Numbered from the stretch's first letter, positions 19,447-29,631 are shown. The stretch is 64,000 bases of DNA from Spirochaetaceae bacterium (GCA_007693325.1 REDW01000081.1:1-64000); one strand, 5' to 3'. The notes: generated from the sequence alone by a model not told the origin. Numbers and translations: made by a program.

Positions 19447-20619
19447 CTATCCTGCCTTCACCGTACGCCCGCCGATGCGGTAGACTTCCTTGAGCACTGC
19501 AACCACAGCTTCAAAGAACTTTTCCGGAATCACATCACCAATTTCCACTTCCGAATAGAGGGCCCGTGCCAGAGGTTTGTTCTCCATCACCGGCACGTTG
19601 TTCTGCTGGGCAACTTCACGAATGCGCTGCGCGATGGCGTCCTGCCCCTTGGCAATTACCGTCGGTGCCGGCATCGAGAGCCGGTTGTACTCCAGCGCCA
19701 CCGCGAAGTGCGTCGGGTTGGTGACAACAACGTCAGCCTTGGGGACGTTCTGCACCATGTTGCGTGACAGGATCTCCTGCATACGCTGACGCAGACGGCT
19801 CTTGATCAGCGGATCGCCCTCAAAGGTCTTGCGTTCTTCCTTGACCTCTTCCTTGGTCATCTTGATGGACTCGATGTGCTGTTTGCGCTGGAACATGTAG
19901 TCGAACAACGACAGTACCAGCAGAATCACCGCCACCTGCACCAGGATCGAAAACGCAACTCCTGCCACCAGCGTTAACGACTGCAGGAACGGCCGGTGGA
20001 CCAGGTTCACCATGCGGCCAACCTGGGCACGAATATTGAAGAAGGCTACCAGCGCAATAATGATAATCTTGCCCAACGATTTGGCCAGGTTGAAACCGGC
20101 CTCGGCCGATGCAAACGCCTTCTTGAAGAACTTGGGAAAGTTGGGTGCTATGCGGTTGAAATCCGGTGTGATAGGTTTCAGCGAAAACAGCGGACCCACC
20201 TGCAGGTATCCACCCATGAACGCTGCTACAAACGCAATTGCACCGATCGGAAGCGTCAGCCGCACAAAGAAGCGGTAGAACGCCAAGAATGCGCGGGCAT
20301 CAGAGGTTACATCGATAGCGGTAGCCTGACTGATGAAAAAATGCACCATCTCACGTGCCACCTCCAGGATGTGGCCCGCCAGCAGCCCCAGCCCCAGAAC
20401 CGAAAACAGCAGCACGATGGCACCGGTGACATCCTGCGACTTGGCAACCTTGCCATCTTCACGCGCCTTGCGGATCTTATGCTCGGTAGGATCCTCGGTG
20501 CGGCCCTCATCTTCGGCGGCAAACCACTGCAGGTGCATAGCCGCCAGTTGCTGCCGAAGCAGTCTGCCCGGATCATCAAACGGCAGCATTCCAATAGCGC
20601 GGTTGCCGGTCACAATCAC
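19447..20619 (-). CDS. flhB: Flagellar export protein FlhB
   Basis: GRTEDPTEHKIRKAREDGKVAKSQD; VVTNPTHFAVAL autocleavage motif. Confidence 0.97.
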   Translation of the reverse strand: MIVTGNRAIGMLPFDDPGRLLRQQLAAMHLQWFAAEDEGRTEDPTEHKIRKAREDGKVAKSQDVTGAIVLLFSVLGLGLLAGHILEVAREMVHFFISQATAIDVTSDARAFLAFYRFFVRLTLPIGAIAFVAAFMGGYLQVGPLFSLKPITPDFNRIAPNFPKFFKKAFASAEAGFNLAKSLGKIIIIALVAFFNIRAQVGRMVNLVHRPFLQSLTLVAGVAFSILVQVAVILLVLSLFDYMFQRKQHIESIKMTKEEVKEERKTFEGDPLIKSRLRQRMQEILSRNMVQNVPKADVVVTNPTHFAVALEYNRLSMPAPTVIAKGQDAIAQRIREVAQQNNVPVMENKPLARALYSEVEIGDVIPEKFFEAVVAVLKEVYRIGGRTVKAG

Positions 20620-21407
20620 GACGCACCTCCGCGGGCAAGCCGCAGCACTTCCAGCAGACCGTCGAAGGCGTGATCCAGCAGCGCGGCAAAGGCGTCGGCC
20701 AGAAACGGCATCGATACAAAGATCAACATGAAGCTGACGCTGATCGAGATCGGAAAACCGAGAATCAGCAGGTTCATCTGCGGCGCGGCCTTGGCCAACA
20801 GCCCCATCGCCACGTAGACCAGCACCAGGGTTCCCAGAATCGGGAAGGCCAATACCAGCGAGTACTGGAACAGCTGCGACAACCGCACCAGCATTCCCAC
20901 CAGCAGCCCCTCGCGCACACCGACAAAATCCACCGCGCGCACCGCCTGAAACGAACGCACTACACCGATGTAGAACAGCCGCTGAAACCCGTCAACACCG
21001 ATAAAAAGCATCATCGCCACCAGGTTCAGCAACTGCCCCATGAGCGGGATCTCCACCTGTGCCAGCGGATCAAAGACCGACGATGCTCCAAACCCCATCT
21101 GAAGTGAAAACAGCTGTCCTGAGACCTGAAATGCAACGTAGATAATTGCCAGGAAGAACGCCATGATGATTCCCACCAGCGCCTCACCTATCAGCAGCAG
21201 CACGTACGACAGCGCATCATCGGGAATTGGATACCCCGCGGCAGCCACCCACGGGAACACCAGAAAGGCGCACAGCACTGAGAGTGCCACCTTTGCCTGT
21301 TGCGGGATCGATTGCGAAGAGACCAGTGGTGCGATTTCAATCATGGCGAATACGCGCGCCATGATCAGCAGAAAGAGCTGCGTATTATAGACAAACGTCG
21401 GCCCCAT
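20616..21407 (-). CDS. fliR: Flagellar export protein FliR
   Basis: Polytopic FliR-family sequence in canonical order. Confidence 0.95.
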   Translation of the reverse strand: MGPTFVYNTQLFLLIMARVFAMIEIAPLVSSQSIPQQAKVALSVLCAFLVFPWVAAAGYPIPDDALSYVLLLIGEALVGIIMAFFLAIIYVAFQVSGQLFSLQMGFGASSVFDPLAQVEIPLMGQLLNLVAMMLFIGVDGFQRLFYIGVVRSFQAVRAVDFVGVREGLLVGMLVRLSQLFQYSLVLAFPILGTLVLVYVAMGLLAKAAPQMNLLILGFPISISVSFMLIFVSMPFLADAFAALLDHAFDGLLEVLRLARGGAS

Positions 21408-21447
21408 CTATCTTACCACCTCACACGTGCTGCGGTACCAGCGCATG

Positions 21448-21717
21448 CTAACCGGCCATTGCCGGTATCTGCTGGAACAGTGTCAGCGTGAACTGCACCA
21501 GTGACTGGACCATCCACGGTCCAAACAGGATCAGTGCACCCAGAATTGCGGCAATCTTGGGAATGAAACTCAGGGTCTGATCCTGGATCGAGGTGGTTGC
21601 CTGAAAGATCGATACGATCAATCCAACCGCCATGCCGATGCCGAGCAGTGGTGCCGCCAGCATCAGCACCTGCAACACCCCAAGCCGAATCAGATTAATG
21701 GCGAATCCGGTATTCAT
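21448..21717 (-). CDS. fliQ: Flagellar export protein FliQ
   Basis: 89 aa, two TM, SIFQATTSIQDQTLSFIPKI. Confidence 0.95.
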   Translation of the reverse strand: MNTGFAINLIRLGVLQVLMLAAPLLGIGMAVGLIVSIFQATTSIQDQTLSFIPKIAAILGALILFGPWMVQSLVQFTLTLFQQIPAMAG

Positions 21718-22511
21718 CAGAATCCTCCAAAGCTGGCAACCAGCTGTTGGGTAATCAGTCCCCAGCCGTCAACCAGCACAAACAGAATGAGCTTGAACGG
21801 CAGCGAAATCATTACCGGCGGCAGCATGATCATGCCCATGGACATCAGTATCGATGCCACCACCATGTCCACGATAATGAACGGAATAAACAGCAGTATT
21901 CCAATCTTGAACGCCACGGTGAGTTCGTGCAGGATGAATGCCGGGATCAATACCCGCGTTGGCACTTCCGAGAGGTTATTGGGCCGCGGCAGGTCACTCA
22001 TGCGCATGAACAGCGCGATGCTGTCCGGATTAGCGCGCATCTGGCGATACATGAACACGCGTATCGGTGCCTCGAAGTTGCCGTACGCCTCCTCGATGCC
22101 GATCTCGCCTTCGGAAAACGGTGCGTAGGCGTTATCGTAGATGTCGATAATGGTAGGCCACATGATAAACACCGTCATGAACAGCGCGATGCCCATCAGG
22201 ACCTGGTTTGGCGGCACCTGCTGCAGCGAGAGAGCGCGTTTTACGAAATCCAGCACAATCGAAATGCGCAGAAAGGATGTCATCAGAATGATGATCGACG
22301 GAGCGAGGCTCAATACCGCCAGGATCAGCAGCAACTGCAGCGACAGCGCTACCTCCTGGTTGGTATCGGGTTGGCGGATCGAGAGATCTACAAACGGAAT
22401 TCGCAGCGCTTCTTCACCGGCAACCTCGCCAACGGCATCCTGGGCCGGCAGTGAGGGCGCCAACCCCGCAAGAAGCACCACACATACGAGCAGCAGTACT
22501 GGTCTTTTCAA
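21717..22511 (-). CDS. fliP: Flagellar export protein FliP
   Basis: TSFLRISIVLDFVKRALSLQQVPPNQVLMGIALFMT. Confidence 0.97.
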   Translation of the reverse strand: MKRPVLLLVCVVLLAGLAPSLPAQDAVGEVAGEEALRIPFVDLSIRQPDTNQEVALSLQLLLILAVLSLAPSIIILMTSFLRISIVLDFVKRALSLQQVPPNQVLMGIALFMTVFIMWPTIIDIYDNAYAPFSEGEIGIEEAYGNFEAPIRVFMYRQMRANPDSIALFMRMSDLPRPNNLSEVPTRVLIPAFILHELTVAFKIGILLFIPFIIVDMVVASILMSMGMIMLPPVMISLPFKLILFVLVDGWGLITQQLVASFGGF

Positions 22512-22543
22512 GTTCCCCTCCCATTGGCGAACAAGGCGTTCGG

Positions 22544-23218
22544 TTAACGCAGTTTTCTCAATCGCTCCTTCTGCTGATTCATGAATTGAAATGGCCCGGC
22601 TGCAGCCGAGGCCCCATTGTTGCGTGCGCCTCCGAGAACAGCGCCGAGCAACTCCGAGAAACTCTTCTTGCGGTTGCCGCTTTCCGTGGCAGCCTGCAAC
22701 ACAAGCTGATCGATGCTTTCCTTGTCCGTAATCTCGGCGATCAGATTGATCGCGTGGTCTGCGGCCCCCACCAGAAACACCTGCTGTCCGATTTCCACCA
22801 GGTGCAGCGACTTGTTCCCCGGGAGGGTCCTGCTGCCCAGCGGACGGATCAGATCGCTGTCTCCCGTTGTTCCTGCTGAGGCTTTCTTTATGACGAAGAA
22901 GATCCCGTAGATGGCCGCAACCACCGCCGCCAGCACCAACACCATGCGCACGAAATCGCCCACGCCGAAGCTGGGCCCGCCGCTGAAATCCTGGCCGGGC
23001 TCGGTTGACCCCGGCTCGTCGAAAAGCAGCGTTGACTCGTCAACACGTTCAGGCTGAGTGCGTTGTGGCTGTTCGGATTGATCTGTCTGATCAGACGGCG
23101 CCGCCGTCTCTCCAGACTCCTGCGCTATCAGATCCAGCGCGGGTGCCGCCACAAGTAGCAGCACCACAAGGCATAGGTGTAGCTGTTTCAGTGTCCCCTC
23201 CCCTAACACACAATTCAC
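22544..23218 (-). CDS. fliO: Flagellar biosynthesis protein FliO/FliZ
   Basis: Signal-like N-terminus, single TM, LGNKSLHLVEIGQQVFLVGAADHAINLIAEI-type C-domain; upstream of fliP. Confidence 0.85.
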   Translation of the reverse strand: MNCVLGEGTLKQLHLCLVVLLLVAAPALDLIAQESGETAAPSDQTDQSEQPQRTQPERVDESTLLFDEPGSTEPGQDFSGGPSFGVGDFVRMVLVLAAVVAAIYGIFFVIKKASAGTTGDSDLIRPLGSRTLPGNKSLHLVEIGQQVFLVGAADHAINLIAEITDKESIDQLVLQAATESGNRKKSFSELLGAVLGGARNNGASAAAGPFQFMNQQKERLRKLR

Positions 23219-23252
23219 GCCGGTCTGCAGTCCGCCGTGAACCGCTGCTATT

Positions 23253-24341
23253 CTACGTCATATTCGTCACTCTTTCCATAGGCGAAACGATTTCCGTTAC
23301 GCGTACACCAAAGTTCTCGTCAATAACCACAACCTCACCCTTGGCAATCAGCTTATGATTGACCAGGATGTCCACCGGCTCGCCAGCGAGCTTGTCCAGT
23401 TCGATGATGGTTCCCTCACCCATACCGAGAATCTCTTTGATCAACTTCTTGGTACGCCCGAGCTCCACGGTCATCTCCATGTAGACGTCCATCAGAAGGC
23501 TGATGTTGCCTTGCTCGGTATGCGTTACCTGCTGCTGCAGATTGGGGAACTGCACAGACTGAACCGCCGGACCGCCGCCGCCGGAGTTGATGGCTCCGCC
23601 GGCCGATGATTCCTGTGCGCCGCCCATTGCACCAAAACCGCTGCTTTCCGCTGCGCCGCCAAATGGATTTGGCTGCGCCTGCGGAGCGCCTGCAGACTGA
23701 GATTGCCCGGCGATAGCCTTGACAATCGAAGCATCGTAGACCTCGATGATCTGCGCCGCCTCGTCACCCTCAACGGTGAACTTGTACATCACGGCCACAA
23801 AACTGCCTTCGGGCAGCGCCACCTGCTGTTTGGCGACCACGCGCCCGGCCGGCGCGTCGGTCATAATGGTCTTGTTGCTCTTGTCTCCCAGCGCGGTGAT
23901 CACCGGGCCGGAAACCTGAGAAAACGCCTCCTGCAGCGCGTTGACCGCAGCATCGTCGAGCTCTACGCCCTCCTGGCCCATCATCGGCGAGGCGATACGG
24001 ATTGCCGAGGCGCCATCCATCAAATAGAGATGTCTGCCTTCTACGCCATCGGAAAAATCCAGTCCTATCTCAACTACCTCATCTGCCAGACGCGACAACA
24101 GGCCATCGCCTGCCAGCACTTCGGCACCGGTAGCCTCTACCGACGCGTTCCTGGTCACAAGCATCGAGAAGTTGGACTTCTGAGACCCGACGGTGTCCTT
24201 TATAACGGCAAAAAACGCCTGTCGTTCGGCGTCGCTGATACCGCCGCCTGCGGCTGGTTCGGCCTCTGCGCCAAACTCCATTCCCCCGGTTCCTTGCAAC
24301 AACGCGTCAATTTCGTCCTGGGACAGAGACCCATCGCTCAT
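23253..24341 (-). CDS. fliY: Flagellar motor switch FliY/FliN (CheC-like + SpoA domains)
   Basis: N-terminal LSQDEIDALLQG; C-terminal MEMTVELGRTKKLIKEILGMGEGTIIELDKLAGEPVDILVN; start at MSDGSL. Confidence 0.93.
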   Translation of the reverse strand: MSDGSLSQDEIDALLQGTGGMEFGAEAEPAAGGGISDAERQAFFAVIKDTVGSQKSNFSMLVTRNASVEATGAEVLAGDGLLSRLADEVVEIGLDFSDGVEGRHLYLMDGASAIRIASPMMGQEGVELDDAAVNALQEAFSQVSGPVITALGDKSNKTIMTDAPAGRVVAKQQVALPEGSFVAVMYKFTVEGDEAAQIIEVYDASIVKAIAGQSQSAGAPQAQPNPFGGAAESSGFGAMGGAQESSAGGAINSGGGGPAVQSVQFPNLQQQVTHTEQGNISLLMDVYMEMTVELGRTKKLIKEILGMGEGTIIELDKLAGEPVDILVNHKLIAKGEVVVIDENFGVRVTEIVSPMERVTNMT

Positions 24342-24343
24342 GC

Positions 24344-25369
24344 CTACTCTCCTTCCTCCGCGGCCAGCTCTTCGAAATCTTCCTGCTCGATGTCTTCCAA
24401 TTGGTCGATGATCTGAACCGCCAACTTGCTGCCCACCTGACCCGGCTTGCACAGAAACTTGGGGCGATTACCTATCTTGAGCACCATCGGGTCCGAGGTG
24501 CGAGTATTCTGTAACCGGATGACGTCTCCACCGCGCAGCGACAGCACATCGCGAACGGTCAGGTCCATAGCGCCTATCTCGGCAACCAGCGCAACTTCGA
24601 TAGTGGAGAGGCGGTCACGCAGAATATTGAGGTTCTCGGTAGTGGTGCCACGGCGAACCGAGGAATACCAGTACTGCGCCGAGAGCTTGGAGATGATTGG
24701 TTCGATTGTGAGATAGGGAATGCAGAAGTTCATCATGCCTTCAACGTCGCCAACCTTGGTTTCAAGGGTCACCAGCACCACCATCTCGGTTGGCGGTACA
24801 ATCTGGGCAAACTGCGGGTTGGTCTCGATCTGGCCCAGCCGTGGCCGCAGATCGATTACCTGGCTCCACGCCTCGCGCATGTTGCCGAGTACGCGAACGA
24901 TGATGCCTTCCATAACCGAACTCTCGATGTCGGTCAATTCGCGCATCACGTTGGTCCCCTCACCGTGACCGCCGAACAGGCGGTCAATGATCGAGAACGT
25001 GATTGCCGGATCGATTTCCAGGATTGCCGAGCCCTTCAGCGGATCCATGTTGATTACCGCGAGCGTGGTTGGATTGGGAATCGAGCGGATGAACTCTTCG
25101 TAGGTCAACTGATCCACCGACGCCACGTGCACCTGCACCAGGCTGCGCAGCTGGGCACTGAGGCTGGTAGTGGTGAGCCGGGCAAAGGTCTCGTGCATGA
25201 TCGAGACCGTTCTAATCTGTTCCTTGGAGAATTTATCCGGACGCTTAAAATCGTATATCTTGATTTTGCGCTGGCCGGTGGGTTGGCGACTTTCTTCGGT
25301 TTCTACATCTCCGGATGAAAACGCGGTCAGTAACTGATCGATCTCATCCTGAGAAAGGACCTCGGTCAT
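24344..25369 (-). CDS. fliM: Flagellar motor switch protein FliM
   Basis: MTEVLSQDEIDQLLTAF; FliM core IYDFKRPDKFSKEQIRT. Confidence 0.97.
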   Translation of the reverse strand: MTEVLSQDEIDQLLTAFSSGDVETEESRQPTGQRKIKIYDFKRPDKFSKEQIRTVSIMHETFARLTTTSLSAQLRSLVQVHVASVDQLTYEEFIRSIPNPTTLAVINMDPLKGSAILEIDPAITFSIIDRLFGGHGEGTNVMRELTDIESSVMEGIIVRVLGNMREAWSQVIDLRPRLGQIETNPQFAQIVPPTEMVVLVTLETKVGDVEGMMNFCIPYLTIEPIISKLSAQYWYSSVRRGTTTENLNILRDRLSTIEVALVAEIGAMDLTVRDVLSLRGGDVIRLQNTRTSDPMVLKIGNRPKFLCKPGQVGSKLAVQIIDQLEDIEQEDFEELAAEEGE

Positions 25370-25425
25370 TGTGTAGTGCTCCCCTCTCCATTCCCAGCTG
25401 GAATTCTCTCACAGATCGCCGAGTT

Positions 25426-25443
25426 TTGCAACAACTGTTGCAA
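25426..25443. repeat. Palindrome TTGCAACA-AC-TGTTGCAA in the fliL-fliM gap
   Basis: 8-bp perfect arms, 2-nt centre, next to fliL stop. Confidence 0.7.
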
Positions 25444-25444
25444 C

Positions 25445-26008
25445 TCAAAAATCAACAATCTGAAATGAGTCAAAAGCAACGTCCCGGATGCGTCCTGAAC
25501 GCATAATATTGTTGTTGATGCGGGTCACCAGATCCTGCTTGATTCGATTACGGTTCTCTACCCCCTCCAGTTCAGATACGCGCCGCGAGCTGAAATAGAG
25601 CAGGATCTCTTCGCGGATCTGAATGTTACGCTGGATCAGCTCGTTCTGCACGGCGCGGTTTTCCTGCTCGTAGCCGATGTGCGGCTGGACGATAAACGTG
25701 TGGCGCGCTTCATCGGCGGTCTGGCCGCGCAGCTCGCCGATCCCGCTGTACCAGTCGAGGATCGGCCGGCGGTCCGCGTAGGCCTCCGATTCAGCGGGTA
25801 TTCTCGATTGCGTAGCAAAACCGTCACCCATGAAGTTGAGCGTCACAACCACAATTGTCACAACGAAGATGACCGCTCCCAGCACGATCCCGGTCCACTT
25901 GAGAATCTGTATCACAATGCCGGGCAGGAAGCCGATCTTTCTTCCGCCCGAGGCTATCTCTTCGCCGGCAACCTCGTCTTCGGCGTCAAACAGTTCGTTG
26001 TCAGACAT
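25445..26008 (-). CDS. fliL: Flagellar basal body protein FliL
   Basis: Single TM, FliL-type C-domain, position after motB. Confidence 0.92.
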   Translation of the reverse strand: MSDNELFDAEDEVAGEEIASGGRKIGFLPGIVIQILKWTGIVLGAVIFVVTIVVVTLNFMGDGFATQSRIPAESEAYADRRPILDWYSGIGELRGQTADEARHTFIVQPHIGYEQENRAVQNELIQRNIQIREEILLYFSSRRVSELEGVENRNRIKQDLVTRINNNIMRSGRIRDVAFDSFQIVDF

Positions 26009-26020
26009 CTCCCATACTCC

Positions 26021-26749
26021 TTACAGGTGCCCTTCGGTCAGAATAATTACGTCAACACGGCGGTTGTACGCGCGGCCTTCGGCGGTCTCGTTGCTTGTCA
26101 AAGGCGCCGTATCGGACAGCCCCATAACCTGGAAGCGATTTTCGGGAACCTGGTAGTCCTGCAGCAGACGGAAGGTATTCAAGGCGCGCTCGATAGATAG
26201 TTCCCAGTTTGTCGGCCACGGACCCTCGGGATCGGTCGGAATGCTGTCGGTATGACCCTCTATGCGGAAGGTGCGGTTGTCCAGCTGCTCCGAGCGCAGC
26301 AGATCAGCCAGCCGCACAAAGACGTTGCGCGACTGCTCGATATTCAGCTCAGCGCTGGCGGTCTCGAAGAATGCGTCGGCCGCCAGCGAGATAACCAGCC
26401 CGCGCTCGTCCTGCGTCACCCTGACCTTCTGCGAGCGGATCTCCGGTTCAAAAATGCTGACCGCGGTGCGTCGCGCCTCGTCAAGCGCACGACCGCGCTG
26501 CATGGAAGGCAGCGTCATGACGGTGTTGCCCAACTCGGCCAGACGGCCCTCCTGCAACGTGGCGCCACCGTCCATGCTGCCCAAACCGGCAAAAGCCGCC
26601 AGAATCAGCTCCAGCCGTTCGCCGTCAATGGTGGCCGCGGTGTACATCAGTACAAAGAACGTGAGCAGCAGCGTTACCATGTCACCGTAGGTAAGCAGCC
26701 AGTCGGCTGCGCCCTCGGATTGACGCTTCTTTCTTCTTCTGGGCCCCAT
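26021..26749 (-). CDS. motB: Flagellar stator protein MotB
   Basis: DWLLTYGDMVTLLLTFFVLMY; OmpA-like IEGHTDSIPTD. Confidence 0.97.
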   Translation of the reverse strand: MGPRRRKKRQSEGAADWLLTYGDMVTLLLTFFVLMYTAATIDGERLELILAAFAGLGSMDGGATLQEGRLAELGNTVMTLPSMQRGRALDEARRTAVSIFEPEIRSQKVRVTQDERGLVISLAADAFFETASAELNIEQSRNVFVRLADLLRSEQLDNRTFRIEGHTDSIPTDPEGPWPTNWELSIERALNTFRLLQDYQVPENRFQVMGLSDTAPLTSNETAEGRAYNRRVDVIILTEGHL

Positions 26750-26755
26750 GGCGTC

Positions 26756-27538
26756 TTAGTCCCTTCCGCTTTCCTGACGAATCACCTCCCGCTGGCGCGG
26801 AGGCAGGAACGAGACCAGTTTTTCAAGCAGAATTCGCGGATTATCGCCGGACTGGATCGAGAGAATACCCTCTATAATAACCTCTTTGGTACGGGTTTCC
26901 TCCTTATCACGGTCCTCGAGCTTGCTGCGAATTGGTATCAGCACCAGGTTGGCAAAGATGGCGCCGTACATCGTGGTGATCAGCGCCAGCGCCATACCGG
27001 AACCGATGGCGTCCTGGTCCTCGAGGCTGGCGAGCATCGCAATCAGACCGGCCAGCGTACCGATCATGCCGAACGCCGGCGCAATCTTGCCCCAGTCGTC
27101 AAACACCTTGATCCCGGTACCGTGACGTTCCTGGATCTGGGTGAGGTCATTATAGAGAATCGTCTTGATGATATCCGGGTCGGTACCGTCGACTACCAGT
27201 TGCAGCCCCTTGCGCATGAACTCATCTTCCACCTGGTCCATATTGTCTTCCAGCGCCAGAAGCCCTTCGCGGCGCGCGCGTTCGGAAAACCCGACCAGCT
27301 CATTGATGACCTTCTCCTCCTGCCAGTCCGGGATGCGCAGCGCGTGGTTGACGTACTTCATAACCCCCAGCATCCGGCTCAGCGGATTGGCAACCATCAT
27401 GGCCGCAAACGAACCACCGATAACCATGATGGCCGACGGCAGGTTCACGTACAGTTGAAGCGCACCGCCTGATGTGAATATGGCCATCACAATCAGAACA
27501 AATCCGGCAACAACTCCTACGATTGTTCCAAGATCCAT
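26756..27538 (-). CDS. motA: Flagellar stator protein MotA
   Basis: MotA family, FGMIGTLAGLIAMLASLEDQDAIGSGMALALITTMYGAIFANLV. Confidence 0.97.
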   Translation of the reverse strand: MDLGTIVGVVAGFVLIVMAIFTSGGALQLYVNLPSAIMVIGGSFAAMMVANPLSRMLGVMKYVNHALRIPDWQEEKVINELVGFSERARREGLLALEDNMDQVEDEFMRKGLQLVVDGTDPDIIKTILYNDLTQIQERHGTGIKVFDDWGKIAPAFGMIGTLAGLIAMLASLEDQDAIGSGMALALITTMYGAIFANLVLIPIRSKLEDRDKEETRTKEVIIEGILSIQSGDNPRILLEKLVSFLPPRQREVIRQESGRD

Positions 27539-27544
27539 GAAACA

Positions 27545-27742
27545 CTACTCCTCGTTCTTGAAGGCCCCGATTTGCCGCCGGTACTCGACAATACGATCAA
27601 AAACGGCCTGGTAGTCTTCCTGCACCACCAGGCGTTTTCCTGAAAGCATGATAAGCGTTGTATCCGGATTCGCCTCGATGTACTCGATCTGATGCGGGTT
27701 CACGTAGTAGCTCTTGCCATCGAGGCGACTGACCTGTATCAC
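27545..27742 (-). CDS. flbD: FlbD family protein
   Basis: 65 aa MIQVSRLDGKSYYVNPHQIEYIEANPDTTLIMLSGKRLVV. Confidence 0.93.
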   Translation of the reverse strand: MIQVSRLDGKSYYVNPHQIEYIEANPDTTLIMLSGKRLVVQEDYQAVFDRIVEYRRQIGAFKNEE

Positions 27743-27759
27743 AATCTTATACTACCCCT

Positions 27760-29169
27760 TTAGCGCTTGAGTGTTAAGACTTCCTGCAGCATCTGATCCG
27801 CGGTCTGGATGGAACGCGAGTTTGCCTGGAAGCCACGCTGGGTTACAATCATGTCGGTGAACTCCTGCGACAGATCCACGTTGCTCATCTCCAGGGTACC
27901 GGCAATCAGTACACCCTTACCGGCGGTACCAGGAGCGCTGATATCGGCCAGCCCCGAGTTGATAGACTGCACGTAGGTGTTCTCACCAGCCTTCTCCAGG
28001 CCACCAGGATTGGTGAATGACGCCAGCGCTACCTGGCCCAGGATGCGGTTGGTGCCGTTGGAGAATATTCCGGTGATCTCGCCGGACTGATCGATGCGGA
28101 AATCTTCAAGATAGCCCATCGGGTAGCCGTTCTGGCGAAACACCTTGGTGGAGCTCTGTGAGCTGTACTGGGTCATGGAATCGGTAAACGCCCCGACCTG
28201 TCCCAGATTGAGCGTAAACTCCTGGGTTGCCGGTCCCTCGGGCAGTCCGGTATCGGGATCGATCGGGATAGACGCTTCGGGAACCTGGAAGGACAGATCG
28301 ACCGCCAGGTTGCCCTCGTCCAGTACGCCGCCCTCGGGGTTGGAAATCGACTGCAGTGTACCGTCGTTGGCAAACTCTACAATGAAGCTCTGCGTATCAG
28401 CGCTGGCCACACCGCCAACCGAAACGTTCTGCAGCACTTCATCCGCGGCTTCCGGACTGATCTGCACGTTGGCGTTCCAGCGGTTTGGCTCATCCTCGAT
28501 GCGTGTGAAATCAACGCGCAGCGTATGAGTATTGCCAAAGCTGTCGAAGATGTCGTATTCGACCGACCAGGTTCCTTCACGGACCTCGGCAGCGGTTGCG
28601 TCTGCGCCAATCACCGGCGTGTTCTTGTTGAGATTACTCGCCAGAAAAACCTCGGTGGTGGCGGATGCCGGATCCTTTCCGCCAACCGGGATAGTCAGAT
28701 CTTCTATAGCTGCAGAGGTGTTGATGATCGACTCTCCGTCGAGCTGTTCGGCCATCCAGCCCTGCACACGCATGCCGTTGGCAGGATTGACCAGTACGCC
28801 TTCCTCGTCCAGCCCAAACGCTCCGGCGCGGGTGAAGAAGCTCTGGTCGCCGCTGCGTACTACGAAGAAGCCGCTGCCCTGCACCGCAACGTCGCTCTTG
28901 ACTCCGGTGGTCTGCAACGAACCCTGCGTGTGAATGGTATCGATAGCTGCAGTCTGCACACCGAGCCCGACCTGTTTAGGATTGACTCCGCCGACTTCCT
29001 CGCGCGGGCGCGCCGCGCCCTCCATCATCTGCGAGATCATGTCGTGAAAGTTTACACGCCCACGCTTGAATCCCGTGGTGTTCACATTGGCAACGTTGTT
29101 ACCGATTACGTCCATCCTGACCTGGTGGTTCTGCAGACCGGAAACGCCGGCCCATAGTGAGCGCATCAT
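27760..29169 (-). CDS. flgE: Flagellar hook protein FlgE
   Basis: MMRSLWAGVSGLQNHQVRMDVIGNNVANVNTTGFKRGR; C-terminal FQANSRSIQTADQMLQEVLTLKR. Confidence 0.97.
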   Translation of the reverse strand: MMRSLWAGVSGLQNHQVRMDVIGNNVANVNTTGFKRGRVNFHDMISQMMEGAARPREEVGGVNPKQVGLGVQTAAIDTIHTQGSLQTTGVKSDVAVQGSGFFVVRSGDQSFFTRAGAFGLDEEGVLVNPANGMRVQGWMAEQLDGESIINTSAAIEDLTIPVGGKDPASATTEVFLASNLNKNTPVIGADATAAEVREGTWSVEYDIFDSFGNTHTLRVDFTRIEDEPNRWNANVQISPEAADEVLQNVSVGGVASADTQSFIVEFANDGTLQSISNPEGGVLDEGNLAVDLSFQVPEASIPIDPDTGLPEGPATQEFTLNLGQVGAFTDSMTQYSSQSSTKVFRQNGYPMGYLEDFRIDQSGEITGIFSNGTNRILGQVALASFTNPGGLEKAGENTYVQSINSGLADISAPGTAGKGVLIAGTLEMSNVDLSQEFTDMIVTQRGFQANSRSIQTADQMLQEVLTLKR

Positions 29170-29181
29170 GGCGAAGCCCCC

Positions 29182-29616
29182 TTATTCCTGTACTCTTCGA
29201 ACTTGGCTGTAGTCATAATAGGTTCCATTGACCATCAACTGCGGGTAGTCACCGCCGGTTACCTCGCTGACGCGCCCGCTGACGGTCCGCTCTCCGTGCA
29301 CAACCTCGACCTCCCTGCCGAGCAGATTAAGAGCCTGCCCCGAAGAGATAAGCCGTGCCAGCTTGGAGAACTCGCCGGACATGTTGGTCATCTGCTCCAG
29401 CGACGAGAACTGCGCCATCTGGGCAATGAACTCGCGGTCTTCCATTGGCGCCGTTGGGTCCTGGTTCTGCAACTGAGTAATCAACAGCTTCAGAAAGTCA
29501 TCCTTGCCCAGGCTCTGCGTTGGCGGCTTACCCTCGTTGAGCTCGTTGTTGAAACGATTTACCCTGCTTTCCAGGCGCGCCAGCTGGTCGCCGCTCATCA
29601 TGTTGGAGATTTCCAT
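29182..29616 (-). CDS. flgD: Flagellar hook capping protein FlgD
   Basis: LGKDDFLKLLITQLQNQDPTAPMEDREFIAQMAQFSSLEQM. Confidence 0.96.
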   Translation of the reverse strand: MEISNMMSGDQLARLESRVNRFNNELNEGKPPTQSLGKDDFLKLLITQLQNQDPTAPMEDREFIAQMAQFSSLEQMTNMSGEFSKLARLISSGQALNLLGREVEVVHGERTVSGRVSEVTGGDYPQLMVNGTYYDYSQVRRVQE

Positions 29617-29631
29617 CTCGCGTCAAACTCC

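Noticed and set aside
26252-27472. 406-aa plus-strand ORF
   Set aside because: Antisense to motA and motB; no family resemblance.
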